A DNA stretch of 64,000 bases from Ischnura elegans (lineage: Eukaryota > Arthropoda > Insecta > Odonata > Coenagrionidae): assembly GCF_921293095.1 (NCBI RefSeq), contig NC_060252.1:47430881-47494880 (forward strand). Reading direction: 5' to 3'. Both the position numbers and the translations under genes were made by a program. The notes under the pieces are model-generated. The model saw nothing but the letters and a program-made list of their open reading frames with translations. It made no database searches and was not told the DNA's origin. The stretch's first letter is position 1. The number at the start of each line of letters is the position of its first letter. This document shows, in pieces, positions 13,301 through 26,472 of the stretch.

Positions 13301-13703
13301 CTTCCTTCTTCATTGCTGCTGCTGCTGCTGATGATGATAAAGATAAGTCTCTGCAAGGATTTCGCATGTTGACGACCCCGAGGACCTTGCCGACCTCGCT
13401 GCCGTGCCCGACACCCGCCCTTTGCGGACGGGTCCCGGGCGATGAGATTCCGAGGCTCATTTGGTTTACTCCATGTGTTCAGGGAAGAGATAGTTGGTAG
13501 GGTTTCCCACTTCCATTTCAACAGTGTTTTTCACGTGACACCATCACGTGGACTACCTTTCGTCTGGCTCCTACCCTTCGACCTATCTGGCATGGGTGGC
13601 CCTACCGGGAATAATTTAGAATTAATCCCGCCAGTGCAGCTCTAGGGGTCATAGGAACGCGCAAGCCTTTCCACCGCGAAAAGGTTGTAGCCCAAGGGAA
13701 AGG
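10379..13703 (-). mobile_element. Full-length RTE-like non-LTR retrotransposon (LINE)
   Basis: A 3325-bp minus-strand element flanked by an exact 11-bp direct repeat. From 5' to 3' it has a GC-rich 5' UTR (about 13461-13703), one long endonuclease-reverse transcriptase frame (13460-10401), and a very short 3' UTR ending in an ATA-rich tail. The tail 'AATCGGTAGAATAC.ATAATAAT' is seen again at the end of the fragment at 60003-60653, which confirms the 3' boundary. Single-ORF design, short 3' UTR, microsatellite tail and an APE-type endonuclease point to the RTE clade. This is inferred from family features, not from an alignment. Confidence 0.8.
10401..13460 (-). pseudogene. LINE ORF: APE endonuclease + reverse transcriptase, two in-frame stops
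   Basis: One reading frame of 1020 codons runs from an ATG at 13460 to the stop at 10401, interrupted only by TAA at 12287-12285 and TGA at 11684-11682; there are no frameshifts. The N-terminal part carries APE-type endonuclease signatures: GTWNVRTM, CEVRW (acidic residue), VMGDWNA and SDHN. The later part has reverse-transcriptase motifs: FVDFEKAFDRVNW (first catalytic Asp), GVRQGCPLSPLLFN and RFADDQA (catalytic DD; FADD instead of YADD). A basic RGRGRKR segment follows near the C-terminus. Such proteins nick the target DNA and copy their own RNA into it. Two substitutions explain the loss of function, so the copy is young but probably inactive. The extreme N-terminus, with a Ser/Ala run coded by a CTG/ATG-type microsatellite, may be 5' UTR read through. 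Confidence 0.85.
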
Positions 13704-13714
13704 CGAAGTCAGAT
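13704..13714. repeat. 11-bp target-site duplication, LINE 5' side
   Basis: The exact copy of CGAAGTCAGAT at 10368-10378, placed right after the GC-rich 5' UTR. It marks an untruncated insertion. Confidence 0.75.
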
Positions 13715-14044
13715 ACTGAAGAGAAAAATTATCTCGATCCGTGATAGGAAATTAACTTCTGTTCATTTATCGGAACGAATGTGGGTTTCAATATTACTCT
13801 AATCGCAGTTCCACAGCCTTTTTAGTTTGTTTCACCTCAACCACAAAACATTTTAAATTGCTGTCTATGCATTCCTCATAAACAATGCATTATTTTAATA
13901 ATAGCATTTTGATAGAAAAAAGTATTTTGTCAGTCTGCGCTTTAGTGTTAAAATATTTAAAGCAAACAAAATGTGAAATCATTAGTGTATTTTTTCCAGA
14001 GGCAATAGGGAGGACACGTTTGGATGGAGCGAGTACCACATGTC
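13715..14044. other. Short non-coding stretch
   Basis: About 65 bases (13748-13812) resemble 15168-15230 in order (GGAAATTAACTT, TTATCGG, TAATCGC). This may be a weak dispersed repeat. No gene was seen. Confidence 0.3.
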
Positions 14045-14281
14045 AAGGCGTGTTTATACGGTACATTAGCACGTACGGGCTAATGTCTAAATGTATGAAC
14101 GCGAGCATGTACGCCAAAATGCACCTTGTAACCACCCAACTTGTGCGGATGCATACACAGAAAATAGAACCTGTTCTTATATGGTCCATGCATTCGTACA
14201 TGCTCCGTTCCGGTCCGCAAAAATCATTTATGCAAACAGACATTAACTAGTACGTGCTAATGTATCGTGTAAACAGACCTT
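14045..14281. mobile_element. MITE with about 44-bp terminal inverted repeats
   Basis: The left end (AAGGCGTGTTTATACGGTAC...) and the reverse complement of the right end (AAGGTCTGTTTACACGATAC...) align over about 44 bases with a handful of mismatches, and both include the core CATTAGCACGTAC. The element is about 237 bp and non-coding. A further copy with a matching right end lies at 1084-1280. I could not identify a clear target-site duplication, so the superfamily is open. Confidence 0.7.
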
Positions 14282-14489
14282 AAGAGGATGCTTATTGTAT
14301 TGTGAGAGATAAGGATACGAAGTTAACGGGGAAGAGAAAAGAGGAAATTTGGTTTTAAAAATTGAAAGAAAGAGAAAAGGCCCTATTGCGAACTAAAAAT
14401 GGTAGTTCCATCAGGGGTGAGGGACAGCCAGTTCGAATCGCTAAAAGCATCATTAAATCCCAGTTTAACTGTTAGATTACTTTAGTCAT

Positions 14490-14786
14490 GGGCAGGGGCG
14501 TAGCCAGGTTGATGTGCTGAGGGGGGGGGGGGGCAGGGAGAGATGGGACTTCCTTCTGGAGAAAATGTGAATATTTTTATCACTAGAAATCACATTCCAT
14601 GCTATTTTAGCACTTAAAATTAAACAATTGATGAGTCGTGGGGGAGCTATTGTGCTAAAACATGTTGTTGTAGTAGATTAATTTTTTTAAAGGTTAATAT
14701 ATACATAGAAGCAAAAATTAATTGATTGGGAGGGTTAAGATATAATACGTGCCTCCTGTGATTCCCCCTGGCTACCACACTGGTCA
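14490..14786. mobile_element. MITE-like element with GTAGCCAGG ends and a poly-G run
   Basis: It begins GGGGCGTAGCCAGG followed by a long run of G, and ends CCCTGGCTACCACA, which is the inverted complement of the start over the GTAGCCAGG core. The interior is AT-rich and non-coding. A second element of similar design lies at 29672-29980. Elements starting this way are widespread in arthropod genomes (general knowledge); their autonomous partner is not visible here. Confidence 0.55.
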
Positions 14787-17700
14787 TATAATGTCAGAGG
14801 TCCTCTAAAAAATCGTCCAATTGTAAGTGCTCCCAAACCTTTTTCGTATGAAATTGCTACTCATTCTGCCCTTTTATATTTCCGAGTACTTTATTTTGAG
14901 CCACACAGGTTCAGCACGGCATCGCCCAATCGTGCGTCGAGCGGTCAAAGTGTCCGCGTCCGTGGTTAGGCGCGCCATTCTCTGTCGATGCGATGGGTGC
15001 TTTTTGTCGCCGCGCGAGTGGCGGCCAATTTTGAATGGACGGGAAGCGTTTTACGAACAAATTGGCCTCCGTGCCTTTTGACCCCCTGTCCGCTTCGGTT
15101 GTTGGGAAACTCCACCATTTAGGCCGATCGTCCCCAAAACCCATCTAATTAGCACGACCCGTCTCAGGAAATTAACTTTCTGCTCACTTATCGGGTGGAT
15201 TATGCGTCGTAATTGTAATCTAATCGCTGATAATTGCCCTTTTGAGTAATTAGAGGGACAGTTAATGAGTCTGCCAATATATCTGGTTCGCTTCCGAGTT
15301 AATTCTGACGTCTTCATTCCCACTTGGTCATTTTTTGTGGAATAAATATACCTCTTTCTTCTACGCGTAAATTTTTTTTTTAATAGAGCAATTATACTTT
15401 CTATATTTAGTAGAACTGCGGAAATTCTTAATTGGAATACGTTTTCCAAGAGCACGACAGAGTTTATCGGGAACTTGAAATCTATTGATCTATTCAATCC
15501 TTATTTTGGGCAGAATTTTGATTGTTGCTACTCCAGCGAATGCTTCTTCTTTAACCGACAGTCAAATAGGTTTTAAAAGCAGAATTTTAAATTGTGAAAG
15601 AAGGTCTTCCCTTGAGCTTGTGCGCGGGAAAACTATAGTTTTCAAGGAAAAGAAATATATTGCATACATCTTGTAAGGTGCCGATGAAATGAGCTAACGC
15701 ATCCATCATCTTTTTATCATCACATGTTAATGTTTTTGAACTACGCTTTCTTTTCTTTGGATCAAAAATTTACTAAAGATTTCCAAAACCAATAAAAGAG
15801 AGTAACAATATATATACCTTCCTGAAGTATGCAAAACTCTATATTTTTTGTAAATAGATGTATTTTTAAACCGTATCCTTTTTTAATTTTGTTAATTTCA
15901 TTTCAATACCATTGTTTTTTCTTTCGTGTATCTTTATTGTACATTACTTATGCATCAAAAGTTGATCTGTAAGACATTTTCTGCTATGCAATAACATGCT
16001 CAATATTACGATTATATTTCTGAAGGTAATTCCTCCTTCAGGCAGCAGCCTCTGGAGTCACCTCAAGCTCCAAATTGGTTTTGTATCTATGATATAAAGA
16101 TTGTTTAAGGAGCAACAAATATATTATCATTACTACTAATTTAACGCCGAGAATGAATAATTTAGGAGACATTCGTCAACTTTTGGGCCAGACTTCCCCG
16201 AATGTTTTTGGGTCTAACAGAATCTAAAATAATGAATTATTCTCAGACTTTATGTTTCAAGAAATGTCACTGCGATCCCGATATCTTGATATTAATTCTT
16301 GATAACTTAACCTCGTCAAAATTTGACGGAACTGCCGAGAATGAACCTCTCCATTAAATTACATGCGTCATCTATCTGTTGAGATTTATCAACTGATAAA
16401 AGAGCTCATTTTTTTGTTCAAAAGAATAGTAGAATAAATTTTTAACACCTCTAATGGCAGAGAAAAAATTTTCAACTCGATATTAACAGCATATTTTTTT
16501 ATATTTTAATGCAAAATGATCTACAAAAACATTAAAAATAACATATAATTTTAAATTCTTTTGTAGATCAAGGGATCTATTCTATGGAGCATTATGATCT
16601 GCAAGTGAAGAAAATGGCATTATTGTTCCCCTGGAAAATCCATGTGAGTTGAGCCGATGAGTTCTCTTAGATTTCAATTTGAATGAATTCTGTTGGGAAC
16701 GAGTTGGTGTGGTGGCTAGAGTGTCACCTTCCATAGTTATAACTTTAGTATTACTCTAAATTCATAACTTTGCTGTTTTCGAATTGTTTTCAACCAAAAT
16801 AACTATTAATAATCTGTAGACCAGAATAATTTGAAAATTTCCCCTTTTATAAAAAAATTTCATTGCACCTATATTCAATGTAGTATAAAATTTGAGTCTA
16901 AAAAAATGAATAAAAAACTATTACATGTATCGAAAAATAGTCTTGAGTAGTTTATTAAAGCGGACATTAGCAAGTCGTTATGGTACACATGATGGAACAA
17001 TTTCATCATAATTTCTTTTTAACCTTTAGTTATAATCAATAAAATGTTTATGCCTTGGACGACTTTCAAACACGAAGTATCCCCAATTGTAAGTGGGTAA
17101 TTTTGTGGAAGACATTTTGGTTGATGACCTTCCCACTTATCAACCCTGACGACTATAGGAATGATTCATTGAAGCAGGGAGACTGGCGGCGCGTTGTATT
17201 TTCTTGGCAGCATAGCGGGGTCGCCGGTGGCTCGATGGTGGCCTCACCACAAGTGCTTCAACGAGAGGGACATCTCCCGAGGCCATTGGCCAATCGGATG
17301 AGCGAAACACACCGCGCGTCGTCGTCTGAGAAAAGCCGCAATAAATCATCCGCGAAACCAGGGAGTGAATGAGGGACAATGGTGGGATAATGAGGAATTG
17401 AGTTGCGTGTGGATTCGGGCGGGTCATTCCTCGAGAATGAACATTGAAAATAGGTAGCTAAGGGTACTACATAGAGATGGCCCCAGTCTATCCCTTAGAA
17501 GCTCGATTAATTTTGCCTCTTTGGCAGCATTAAATCGGTTCGCAAAAATGGTGATGAATTTTTGCATCTTCTGAATGGCATCTCTCAAGTCTCAAATGCC
17601 TTAAGAGACGGTATTCAGAGGGTTATCTGAGAATGAAGAACAAGTCGCTCTTCGAAACTTCGAAAGACATGCTCGCAATAACCCTATAGAGAAGCCAAGA

Positions 17701-17983
17701 ATCCTTTCTGCCTCTTGAGTGCCTATACACTTTAAGATGGCACAGGTAGAAAAATAACTGATGACGGAAGCAACTCGCGAAAAGTTGGTCACAGCTTTCG
17801 CTTTTTTATTGAAAAATCATGAGAAAAAGGCTTAATGAAGACTTTACCTTCTTCTGAATCTCTTTTACCCTTCTGTTGACCGAATTACTCAGGCTTAAGA
17901 GAAATACTTCATTCTTTTTTCTCTAAATCGGCTTAATTGCACCGCATTCAATTATCTTTTTCCACATTTTTTATTGACTATGG
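14787..17983. other. Non-coding stretch
   Basis: A GC-richer island lies at 14905-15140 inside otherwise AT-rich DNA, and another patch at 17150-17430. Neither contains a convincing coding frame or splice-bounded exon. A fragment resembling the head of the family 2 SINE (GTGTGGTGGCTAGAGTG) lies near 16706-16730. Confidence 0.4.
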
Positions 17984-18130
17984 TGGATCGGGTTTGTGTG
18001 GTGGCTAGTGTTGCCCGCTTACCCTGTGGGCTCAAGTTCAAATCCCAGCATTGGCAGAGAAGTTTCAGAAATTGCTTGATTGCAGAAAAATGTTTATAAT
18101 TGCATGGAATAGCATTGAAGAGTAATGAAA
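17984..18130 (+). mobile_element. tRNA-derived SINE (family 2), head portion
   Basis: A tRNA-like head has an A-box-like TGTGGTGGCTAGTGTTG and a B-box GTTCAAATCCC, followed by GGCAGAGAA. The same arrangement occurs in the complete copy at 33413-33745. The body beyond the head is missing or too diverged to align by eye. Confidence 0.6.
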
Positions 18131-21100
18131 ATGTAGATCACATCATCATGTATATAATTTCGGTTAAAACCGCTGATTATGCTTTATTTCTCAGTGAAAC
18201 GCGGATCAATTTGACCGTCAGCGACGCGAGTGGCGACTTTTGTAAACCCATTTAAATGACAACACATTTAGAGGCCGACTTGAGGATCCTCTTTTGGAAT
18301 ATTCGTGGTTGTGACGACTCTAACAAGGTAAATAAAGAATAAAAAATTGGTGTCGTCTGCCAGCTCCTTTCGGTACATTAATTATCGCTACAGATACTCC
18401 CATATCGAGCCAAAAGTATATCCAAATTATATTTGATAGTTTTTAAAAAATTAGTTCGAAAGCTGTCTGTAGAAGATATTGATATGTATGGGTCAGTTAT
18501 GATCATCGACGTGGGAAATTAGGCTGCATCACCAAGGCTGGTCATTTGCTTATGCTTTCCGTAAATAATTTTATTGTTGGGTAAATAGTGGCATTAAAAT
18601 TCGTTTCCCGTGGTTATATGTTAAATGTTTCGTTTTTTTAAAGGATACCGAAGGCCAACCAAAGAAATATAGTAGTTTTATTTTTTACCGCATAAATACC
18701 GATTTTTTATCGCATATTGCTGCCTTCTGTGCTTGGCCAGTGTCCGGCAAGCGAGCGCGTCTAATTAAGGCTAGGATGAACCCTGCATGTCTGATGTGGA
18801 ATCAACCCCTTTAAAACACCCTGGTAGTGGGTGACATGGTACCTCGTAGATGTAGATGAACGCATGCTTATTCTTTTTTTGTAATCGGTTACTCTTTATT
18901 TATCTGTTCGTCGGTGAGATCGAATCTTGACAAAATATCAGTCAGAAAATCTATACAAACAGTAATCCTCGAAGTGTGAGTGGCCCATAGAAAAACAGCA
19001 TCTTCACATGCCGGTGGCTTAGTCCGAAGTGAGCTCTACCCTCTCGTATTCAAACTAGTGTACGGATTGCATTTCTTAGTGAATGGATGATATAATGTTC
19101 CCAGTGCATGAAATTTGAATTAAAGTAAGCATTGTCAATGAATAAAAACTTTTGTGCAAAACTACGCCTTGTGGCTCAAAAGAGGAAGTGTCTCCCCTTC
19201 ACTTCGGGAGTAACAGTATACAACACACATTAGTCCTGAAGAGGCCCTCGGCAGAGGTGAAAAATCATGGAATTCGAAGCCACTAGAAGCGAGTTAGCCC
19301 AAAAGAGTACATTAATTAATTAATTTATTTGCAATAAACCCAAAAACAGTACATGAGACCTTTTACATTGGATTTTTAAACAAATGGTTAAATAATGAAG
19401 TGTAACAAGAAACAAAAAAAAACTTGATTAAACACACTCAGATATCACGTAATACTTTACTTCTATGAACGCCTCATCCGCTCATTTGTTATTTGGGAAG
19501 GGCGGAGAAGGAAAAGAGGGATTTAGAGAGGAAGTTTCCTGATGGCGGTCGTAAATGAATTGGCAGCATATGGACCGCGAAGATTTTTAAAAACTTCAGC
19601 AAAGTAAGCGTTAACTCACTACTCATTTTATTTGATTTTTTAAGAAAAAATATATTAGATGATCATCTTCAAAATTTTCCTCACCCCAGGAACGCTGGCG
19701 CGCGTAAGGACCGAGCACTTTGGAGCGAAAGGGGAGGGGAGTACAGATCGATCTGGTCCTGTCAATCGACTCGGCAGCGGCGCCCGCGAATTTCCGGTGT
19801 GTATTTCGGGCATTACTTAGTAATCCTTTTTGTCCCGTGGGAAAGGCGCGCGAGTTGACTGAGGCCCGACAAACGTTGATCATTGTTTCATCTTTGATGG
19901 AAATGCGGGTGTTGGAGGACGGATGAGGGAGTAATCTGGGTACAATTAAAGCGGTGAAACACAGGGGCTGGAGCAATATTCGGGAGCGAGGAAGCGTGGC
20001 AAATTTCACGCGGAACTTTACCGTTTTTTTTATTTGAACGTGTAGGCGTTAGCAGTAGGTACGATTTTTTATCCATCAATGCGAGAATACAAAAGAAAGA
20101 CAATTGAGCATATTTTTCAGCTCCAAATCGAACGACTCATATAAATTCTGTGTATGTGCTGATTGAAGCGAAACATGAAAAAAAAGGATCCGTCAAACAT
20201 ATAAATCCTAGTAGGAATCCAGGTCATCAAGGCGATAAACATCGAAGGGATATCTATGCATGATTTAAATTCTCTATTCACCTCGTCGGTGCATATATTA
20301 TCTTCTATATTAAATTGCCTGGTTCTCATCCTTTTACAATCTTTCCTCCCTCGCTTCTAGAAAAATAGTGCACAAAGACAAATAAGCTCGAAATCACCTA
20401 AAATTATACGCAGGAGCTAATTTATAGTTTTCCCAGGAAAGTTCTTCGATATCCCGCCCTCCAGACGATGAAAATTATATGGAACTTAATGTTAGACTTT
20501 AAGGTACCGCCATTAACAAAACTAATGGAAGGGTAATCTACACACTCATATGGTTTCAAATGAAAGTAATGGGTGGCCACTGCATTTTTTAAACTCCGAA
20601 AAAAGTACTTTGCAATCCCTATCCACACTCTTCCGACGAAAGCGCTCAGTTGTGTTGGAGAAAATAGTGAAATTACTCTCTTACTGATGTTTAGAAAAGC
20701 AGAAAACCACGAATATTGCGAAAGAGGATCCTCAAGTCGGCTTAAAAACGTGTTGACACCCACCGCGCATTTAAATGGGTTTACAAAAGTCCCCATTTGC
20801 GTCTCTGGCGGACATGGTGATCCGAGTTTCACGAAGAAATAGGTACAACTAGCGGTTTTAACCAAAGTTTATATACATGACGATGTAATCTATAAAAATT
20901 CATAACTTTTCACTGATGAAGCACATCTCCTGCACACCTTTCTAGCCACTCGAGAGGACTCTTCATGGACCGTATGCTCCTTGCCTGCATTCTTGGATCT
21001 TGAAATGCCACAAACAATGCAAAAATGTTTCATCACTTCTCTAAAAGTTGGAAACGTTCTTAGCAATTACAAACATTGCAAATTGCGTTGAATTGCAAAA

Positions 21101-21329
21101 TATTGGGAAAGGGTGGATCGCATTGAACTCATCACCACGCCGCTGATATTTTTGAAAACCCATTAAAATGCGACCGCAGTGGCAAAAGAAATCAGTCTTC
21201 TAAGGGATGGAATTGGGCCTCCTCTATGCAGCCCTCTTGACCTACGATATCCTAGGGAACTTGGTGATGGAATCAACTCACACTACTTATGTAGGGTCGA
21301 TTTAGAAATGTATGTAGGAGCCTCTTGTC
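18131..21329. other. Non-coding stretch with a GC-rich patch
   Basis: The patch 19680-19930 is GC-rich and contains CpG-dense blocks (GGCGCGCG, GCGGCGCCCGCG). This might be a regulatory or constrained element, but no frame, TATA element or RNA gene is convincing. A GTAGATGTAGATG tail near 18848-18862 may be the 3' end of a CR1-like LINE remnant. Confidence 0.35.
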
Positions 21330-21510
21330 AATAAGGAAGGGATATGTAGGGTTGGCTATGAATGCGGCCCTAAGCCATGGACTTCCTCTTGACGCCTTTC
21401 GGTATGAGGAGCCTAATGCCGACGCCGGATTTCTCTCTACACTTCCTTCCTCTTTATATTCCCACATGGCTATAATGATTATCAGCTGCCGGTCGCCTCC
21501 TCCAAGTGCA
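21330..21510 (+). mobile_element. SINE (family 2), body portion
   Basis: It aligns by eye with the body of the element at 33413-33745. Shared blocks are TAATGCCGACGCCGG (versus CAATGCCGACGCCAG), TTTCTCTCTAC.CTTCC, and CAGCTGCCGGTCGCCTCCTCCAA (versus TAGCTGTCGGTCGCCTCC). It lacks the tRNA head. Confidence 0.65.
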
Positions 21511-24500
21511 AAACGAGATTTCGAAAGGGCATAACTGAATAAGATGATGAAAAGTTCCCCCTTCGGGATTTTTTCCGTACTTAGAGCGTGCGATTTGGGA
21601 ACAAATAGGGCTAACCTCCCCACACTTTCAGCCCGATAGAGGCCACCTAGCTTGAAAATACGATTTTCACTCCATTTGTGATATCTCGGTCAAGAAAGCA
21701 TATATTTTAATGAGGTTAGCGGAATTTGAAAGTTTTTTTAATGGAGCAAATCTCCAATTGTTTTCAAAAATATTCAGCGGGAAAAAGACAAATGGCGTCG
21801 ATTTAAAAATTTCTAACGCATCTTTCATAAAATATTTTTGAGGGGGCCAAGAAGAAAAAATGTTTCCCTGGAGCGTTTTTGAGTACCTTTCGGCTAGTGT
21901 ATCGGAAAATTTTTTTATGCGGTGGAACCAAAAAAAAAGAAGAATATGCGATTTTGGCCAATTTTTACTGTTTTCTCTATGTTCTGGCCCTCCATAACAC
22001 CCTTTACAGGCCATTTTACGAATATTTTGTCCTATTACGAATGCAAACGCTCATACCGGTTGTAATATCCACCACAGGGACTGATATTTGTGGAAACTGG
22101 TCCCGAAAATGGCTCCGAGCTCAATTTGAGTTTTCCTCGCGTTTTATCTACGCACAACTGTTATTTCATTTGTCATATGGGAGGCTTAATTCGTGTGTTA
22201 GCTTTTCATATTTACATTTTTTTGTCAATAAATAACAGTGGGATGAAAGAGAAGTCTGGGAGTCAAAAGGTTGGCAGTGAGAGGTGAACTACCCCGGTGG
22301 GGGACATAAGAGAATTTTATTAATAATATATTATAATAATATATTGCTCCCTTACATGTACAATTATTCGAACAGCATATTAATAGGGATGCTTTGGGTA
22401 ACCTCTACAAGCGAAACCTGTGCGAGGGTAACCAAATACTGTGAAAATATTTCTAAGAAAAAGAATGAAATATTGCAGTGATATACTTACAATTAGTGTA
22501 GATTTTTACAGCAGCAAGCATACAGCAGACTGAATTTACAGATTTATTTTACAAGTTTACTTTGAACTATTGCTGTCAAACGATTTCATGTACATTATTA
22601 TATAAAATTTAAATACCATCGTATTCTATCGTGTTTTGAAAATAACATTTTTTCCTTTTTTGATCATCTGGTAGTAGGTTAAATAATTTTGGAGTCAAAT
22701 ACAAAAAAACATCTCCGGAATATAGTTATATGAGGCCTTGGGGATAGAAACTGATCGCATGTGGAGGCTAAACTTATAAAGTTACCACTCCGCAAGCATT
22801 TTTTTCAAAAACATTTTGTAAACGTATAAATACCGTAAGGGTAGAATACGAACTTCGCTAAAAAGTTGGAGGGTGCGGTGAAAACGGTTTTAGAAGATAA
22901 TAGTTATTATTCTTTTCTGAAGAGTCAGTACTGGTTTAATTGCGCACACATACGCACCATCCCAACCATCCAAACCGCAGCTTAATTTATAGTTTACAAG
23001 AGCATAATATATCTATCTACTACTGCAACACTCATCATTCTTCAGACGCTCCCTGCTACATCTGTCCCTGTTACCGTGGCGCGGGTGTCTTCAATCTCTT
23101 ACCGCTGCAAGGCAACCCCCGCCCCGAGCCACGGATCACGCTGATCAAGCGTCTTTTGTTGCCATCTAATCTCACCACTTCATTTCTCATCTCCCTCAGC
23201 GGTCGGTTAATTTACTTCACGCACGCGTTGACGTCTCGGCGTTTAGCGATGCGGCGGTAGAATTTCCCTTGTTTAGTGCCTAATTTTCTTTATGATTGCC
23301 GTTATCCAGCGTGTTATTTCCAGGGGACGGATCTTTGGATTTAATTCTCATCGAGGACGAGTGAGAGTAGGATTTTCCGTTCAAGCGTTGAGTCCTCTTA
23401 GTCTTTATCGTCCGTAATTAATCAAATGTGCCATCTCATATTTCACCTTCTGCGGTGGTTGTCGACTCGCTCCCAGATTGAAAATCCTCTCACCCGGATT
23501 TTTTTTTCAGGGCTTCGATTCTAGGCGTCATTTCCTGTGGATTCAGTGGTATTAGGTTTAAGTTCTATCAGTGCCCTTTATTTAACATGGTATTAGAGAA
23601 TTTGAGTTAATGTTTGAAATCCTGCCTTCAGGCATTGGGTTATTTTTCCTAGCTATTATTTAGTTACGATTATAGTGAGACTCAATTGTTCCGTTTCAAA
23701 ATGAAAATAAAACGTGGACATTATTACGAATGAACCTCGAAATGCCCTTCATCCTCGTTCAATATATTGATTATGGGTCACATAAATATAGTATTTTCCG
23801 AGAATATTTAGTACAGTTAATAACAATACGTTTCAACTGTCACGCCGTGAGCCGGACTTATTATAAGATGTAATCATAGTGTAAAACGTTATTGTAAGAA
23901 TTTATTCATGCATTGCTTCTATATTTTCTTATCTTTTTCTTAATTCCTACTTGAAATTATATTGAATAATCTCATTGTATTTTCAATGAAATAACGTCTC
24001 TTGATCTTTCTTCCATCCAGTATGGTTCTCGATAGTTAATTTGCACATTCATGAAGAAATCATGTAATTTTGTACATATTTTCTCCATTAAAATTTTGTT
24101 TTGTTAATATTTCCGAGATTAAATTTACATGGACTACCGCATGTTGTCAGGGAGTAAGGAAAATAACACCTTTTTCCAGAGGCAAATCTGATTTCAAACT
24201 TGCCCGATTGTGCGATTTGGTATTTTTATAGAGGTCTCCGTCGAGGGTGATAGGAATGCTCCTATCGTTGGTAGGCCAAACGTCAGGCAGGGCAGGCGTC
24301 TACCACATTATTTGACCTCAATTGAATCATAAATGCATTGACTCTAATGATAAAAATGGCTAAGAAAAGTTTATTTTATTTCTCATAACAGTTTTAAAAT
24401 CCCTTTCAAATACATTATCGAAGAATGTAAGTTTGATTCGTAAACTAAAATAAAAATTAATTCTTAATTTATTTTCAAAGGCTACCCATTAGGTACATTG

Positions 24501-26138
24501 ATAAAAAGTTTTCCTGTTGCATACCTTATGAATATTTTGGGATCCTCGTATTACTTCAATATTGACGATATATTTAAAACATACGGTTACGGGAAAAAAG
24601 AAAAATCGCGGTAGATCACTCTTGTATCTGTACAGGTAACCCTTAATCAGGCTTCTGCTGGCTTCAGTTTTATGCACTAACGCCTTATACAGAAACATCT
24701 ATGGGTAATCCACTGCTCAACGTCCTAGATCGGGTATTCAGAGCAGTTTTTTTACTACCGTCTTATATTCGAATCCATTTCCCGTTCCATGAAGTATCTG
24801 ACAGCAGATCAACAAGAGCGACGGTGAAACTTTCGTGAATTGGCATCCAGTGGCGCGATCATTACACGTTAAATACCGTTGTCATATCTGTACATCAAAG
24901 AACCACTCGATTGAGTATGATGAGCCGATATATTACCGCTTTCTCTCCCATCTCTATCGTATCGTCTGCAACAGAAATTGTATCTGCATACTTCCTCTAT
25001 ATCATCGTGTCATCTGTTAAAAAAACTTCTTTTAAGCCTTTCCAATTCTTTCGGAAATAACGGTATTAATCTTTGCGCTTTCTTCTTTGGCGCCGTTGAA
25101 ACTCCAATAGTACGGCGTTGAATTCGAAGTAATATGTAGCTGTCAGATTTTCATGGAATTTGTGAAATCAGAAGACCCAAATTTTTTCAGTTTCCAATTC
25201 GAAGTGTACATCAAGAGCGTTCGCCGCGAAAAATTACACCCTTAATCCTTGCGCTGTAAAGTAAATGAAAAAGTTGATGACGTCACGAACTCTTGCCTAG
25301 TATTCCACCCCGTGTCGGCTACTCTTCGGCGTTATTAATGGGCTTCGTGCTGTTTGTTGTTGTTTACAATTTTGCATGCGATTCCTTCCCTCAGTGAAAT
25401 TTCTTTCCCGATCAAGAAAATGAACAAGAGCTCTGATGACGTCACCAATTCATGAAATATGTGCAGCAATATTCGGGCGGCGCGCCTAAATCTGGGAAAG
25501 TCATGGAAATGTTGGCATAGCACCGGGTTAAAGGAAAATTTCGTTTTTTATTCCATAAAAATCATACTAACCCAAACCCACCTGCCTAAATTCAAAGATT
25601 ATCGAAGATAAACAAGATCTCTTGTGTTTAAAGAAAATTGGTCACGTTTGGGCTACTGTGTCTGAGTAATAGGAGTAATAGGTCGTATTTATGTAATACG
25701 GCATATTAATCTATAATTAGTAATTATTTGTGAGTTCTTATGCAAATTTTCAAGTCTCTTTATTGAAAAAGGCTTTTGAACTTTTGTCCGGATTTTACCG
25801 ATTTTGAACCACTGAGCGGCGGTTTGGCTGAACGATTCCATTTATTACTAAAATGTACTTTTTGTAAAAGGAATAATTAATAAGTAATAATTAGATAATT
25901 TTCAATTCGAAGGTGCAGACAGCTCATTAAATGTGTCTATTGGGTGGTTAAGATTGATATTGTTGGGCATACACCCCCCGGGTCCTGGCTCATATTTCGG
26001 CGGTGGTAGACATTTTTTTAAGACGCTGCCGTAGATAGGTGTTGTGTTGACGGTACTACAAGTGCAACATACCGTCTGTGAGAAAGGATATTATGTCACG
26101 GTCACCTGGGCGGTTTTCGTTTAGAGCAGTTGACCGTT
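21511..26138. other. Long non-coding stretch
   Basis: Mostly AT-rich, with a GC-richer patch at 23040-23260. No exon-like frame, RNA gene or clear repeat was found. The patch at 25340-25410 partly resembles 3380-3440 on the opposite strand. Confidence 0.4.
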
Positions 26139-26391
26139 AATGCCGACAGAGAATTAGGACCCAAGGTGGGTCCTCTGAGGGTTACCACGTACCGGGGCCG
26201 GGAACCAAGTCAGAGACTTTTACGCCCGCGCCCCCGGGAAGGGGTTTGGATGGGAAGGAAAAAGGAAAGAGGCGCCGCCGCGTTAGGAGCCCGTCGACGC
26301 CTATGGGATTGGGATAGGGTTGGAAGGGAAGGAGGTAAACACCTAGCCGCTATAGAAGCGACGAGGGCCAAATAATTAGCGAAACCCGGCA
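26139..26391 (+). repeat. GC-rich repeat family (A), copy 1
   Basis: This is one of three copies in the window (others at 26473-26728 and 59435-59572). Conserved blocks in order: GCCGACA, a CCGGGAACCAAG-like segment, GACTTTTACGCCCG, GGGAAGGAAAAAGG, GAGGCGCCGCCGCG, GCCCGTCGACGCCT and AGCGAAACC. It is strikingly GC-rich against the AT-rich background. The plus-strand frame gives a basic peptide with a GARRRLW-like segment in copies 1 and 2. I do not recognise the family. Confidence 0.75.
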
Positions 26392-26472
26392 TCTGCCATT
26401 AATGGGCCAACGATTTTGGTGGCTTTGACTGTTAAAAAGAAAAAAACCCGTCGATCAAATTGTAGGATCGTT

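Noticed and set aside
23040-23260. GC-rich patch as an exon
   Set aside because: The frame has no domain, and no plausible acceptor/donor pair bounds it in one phase.
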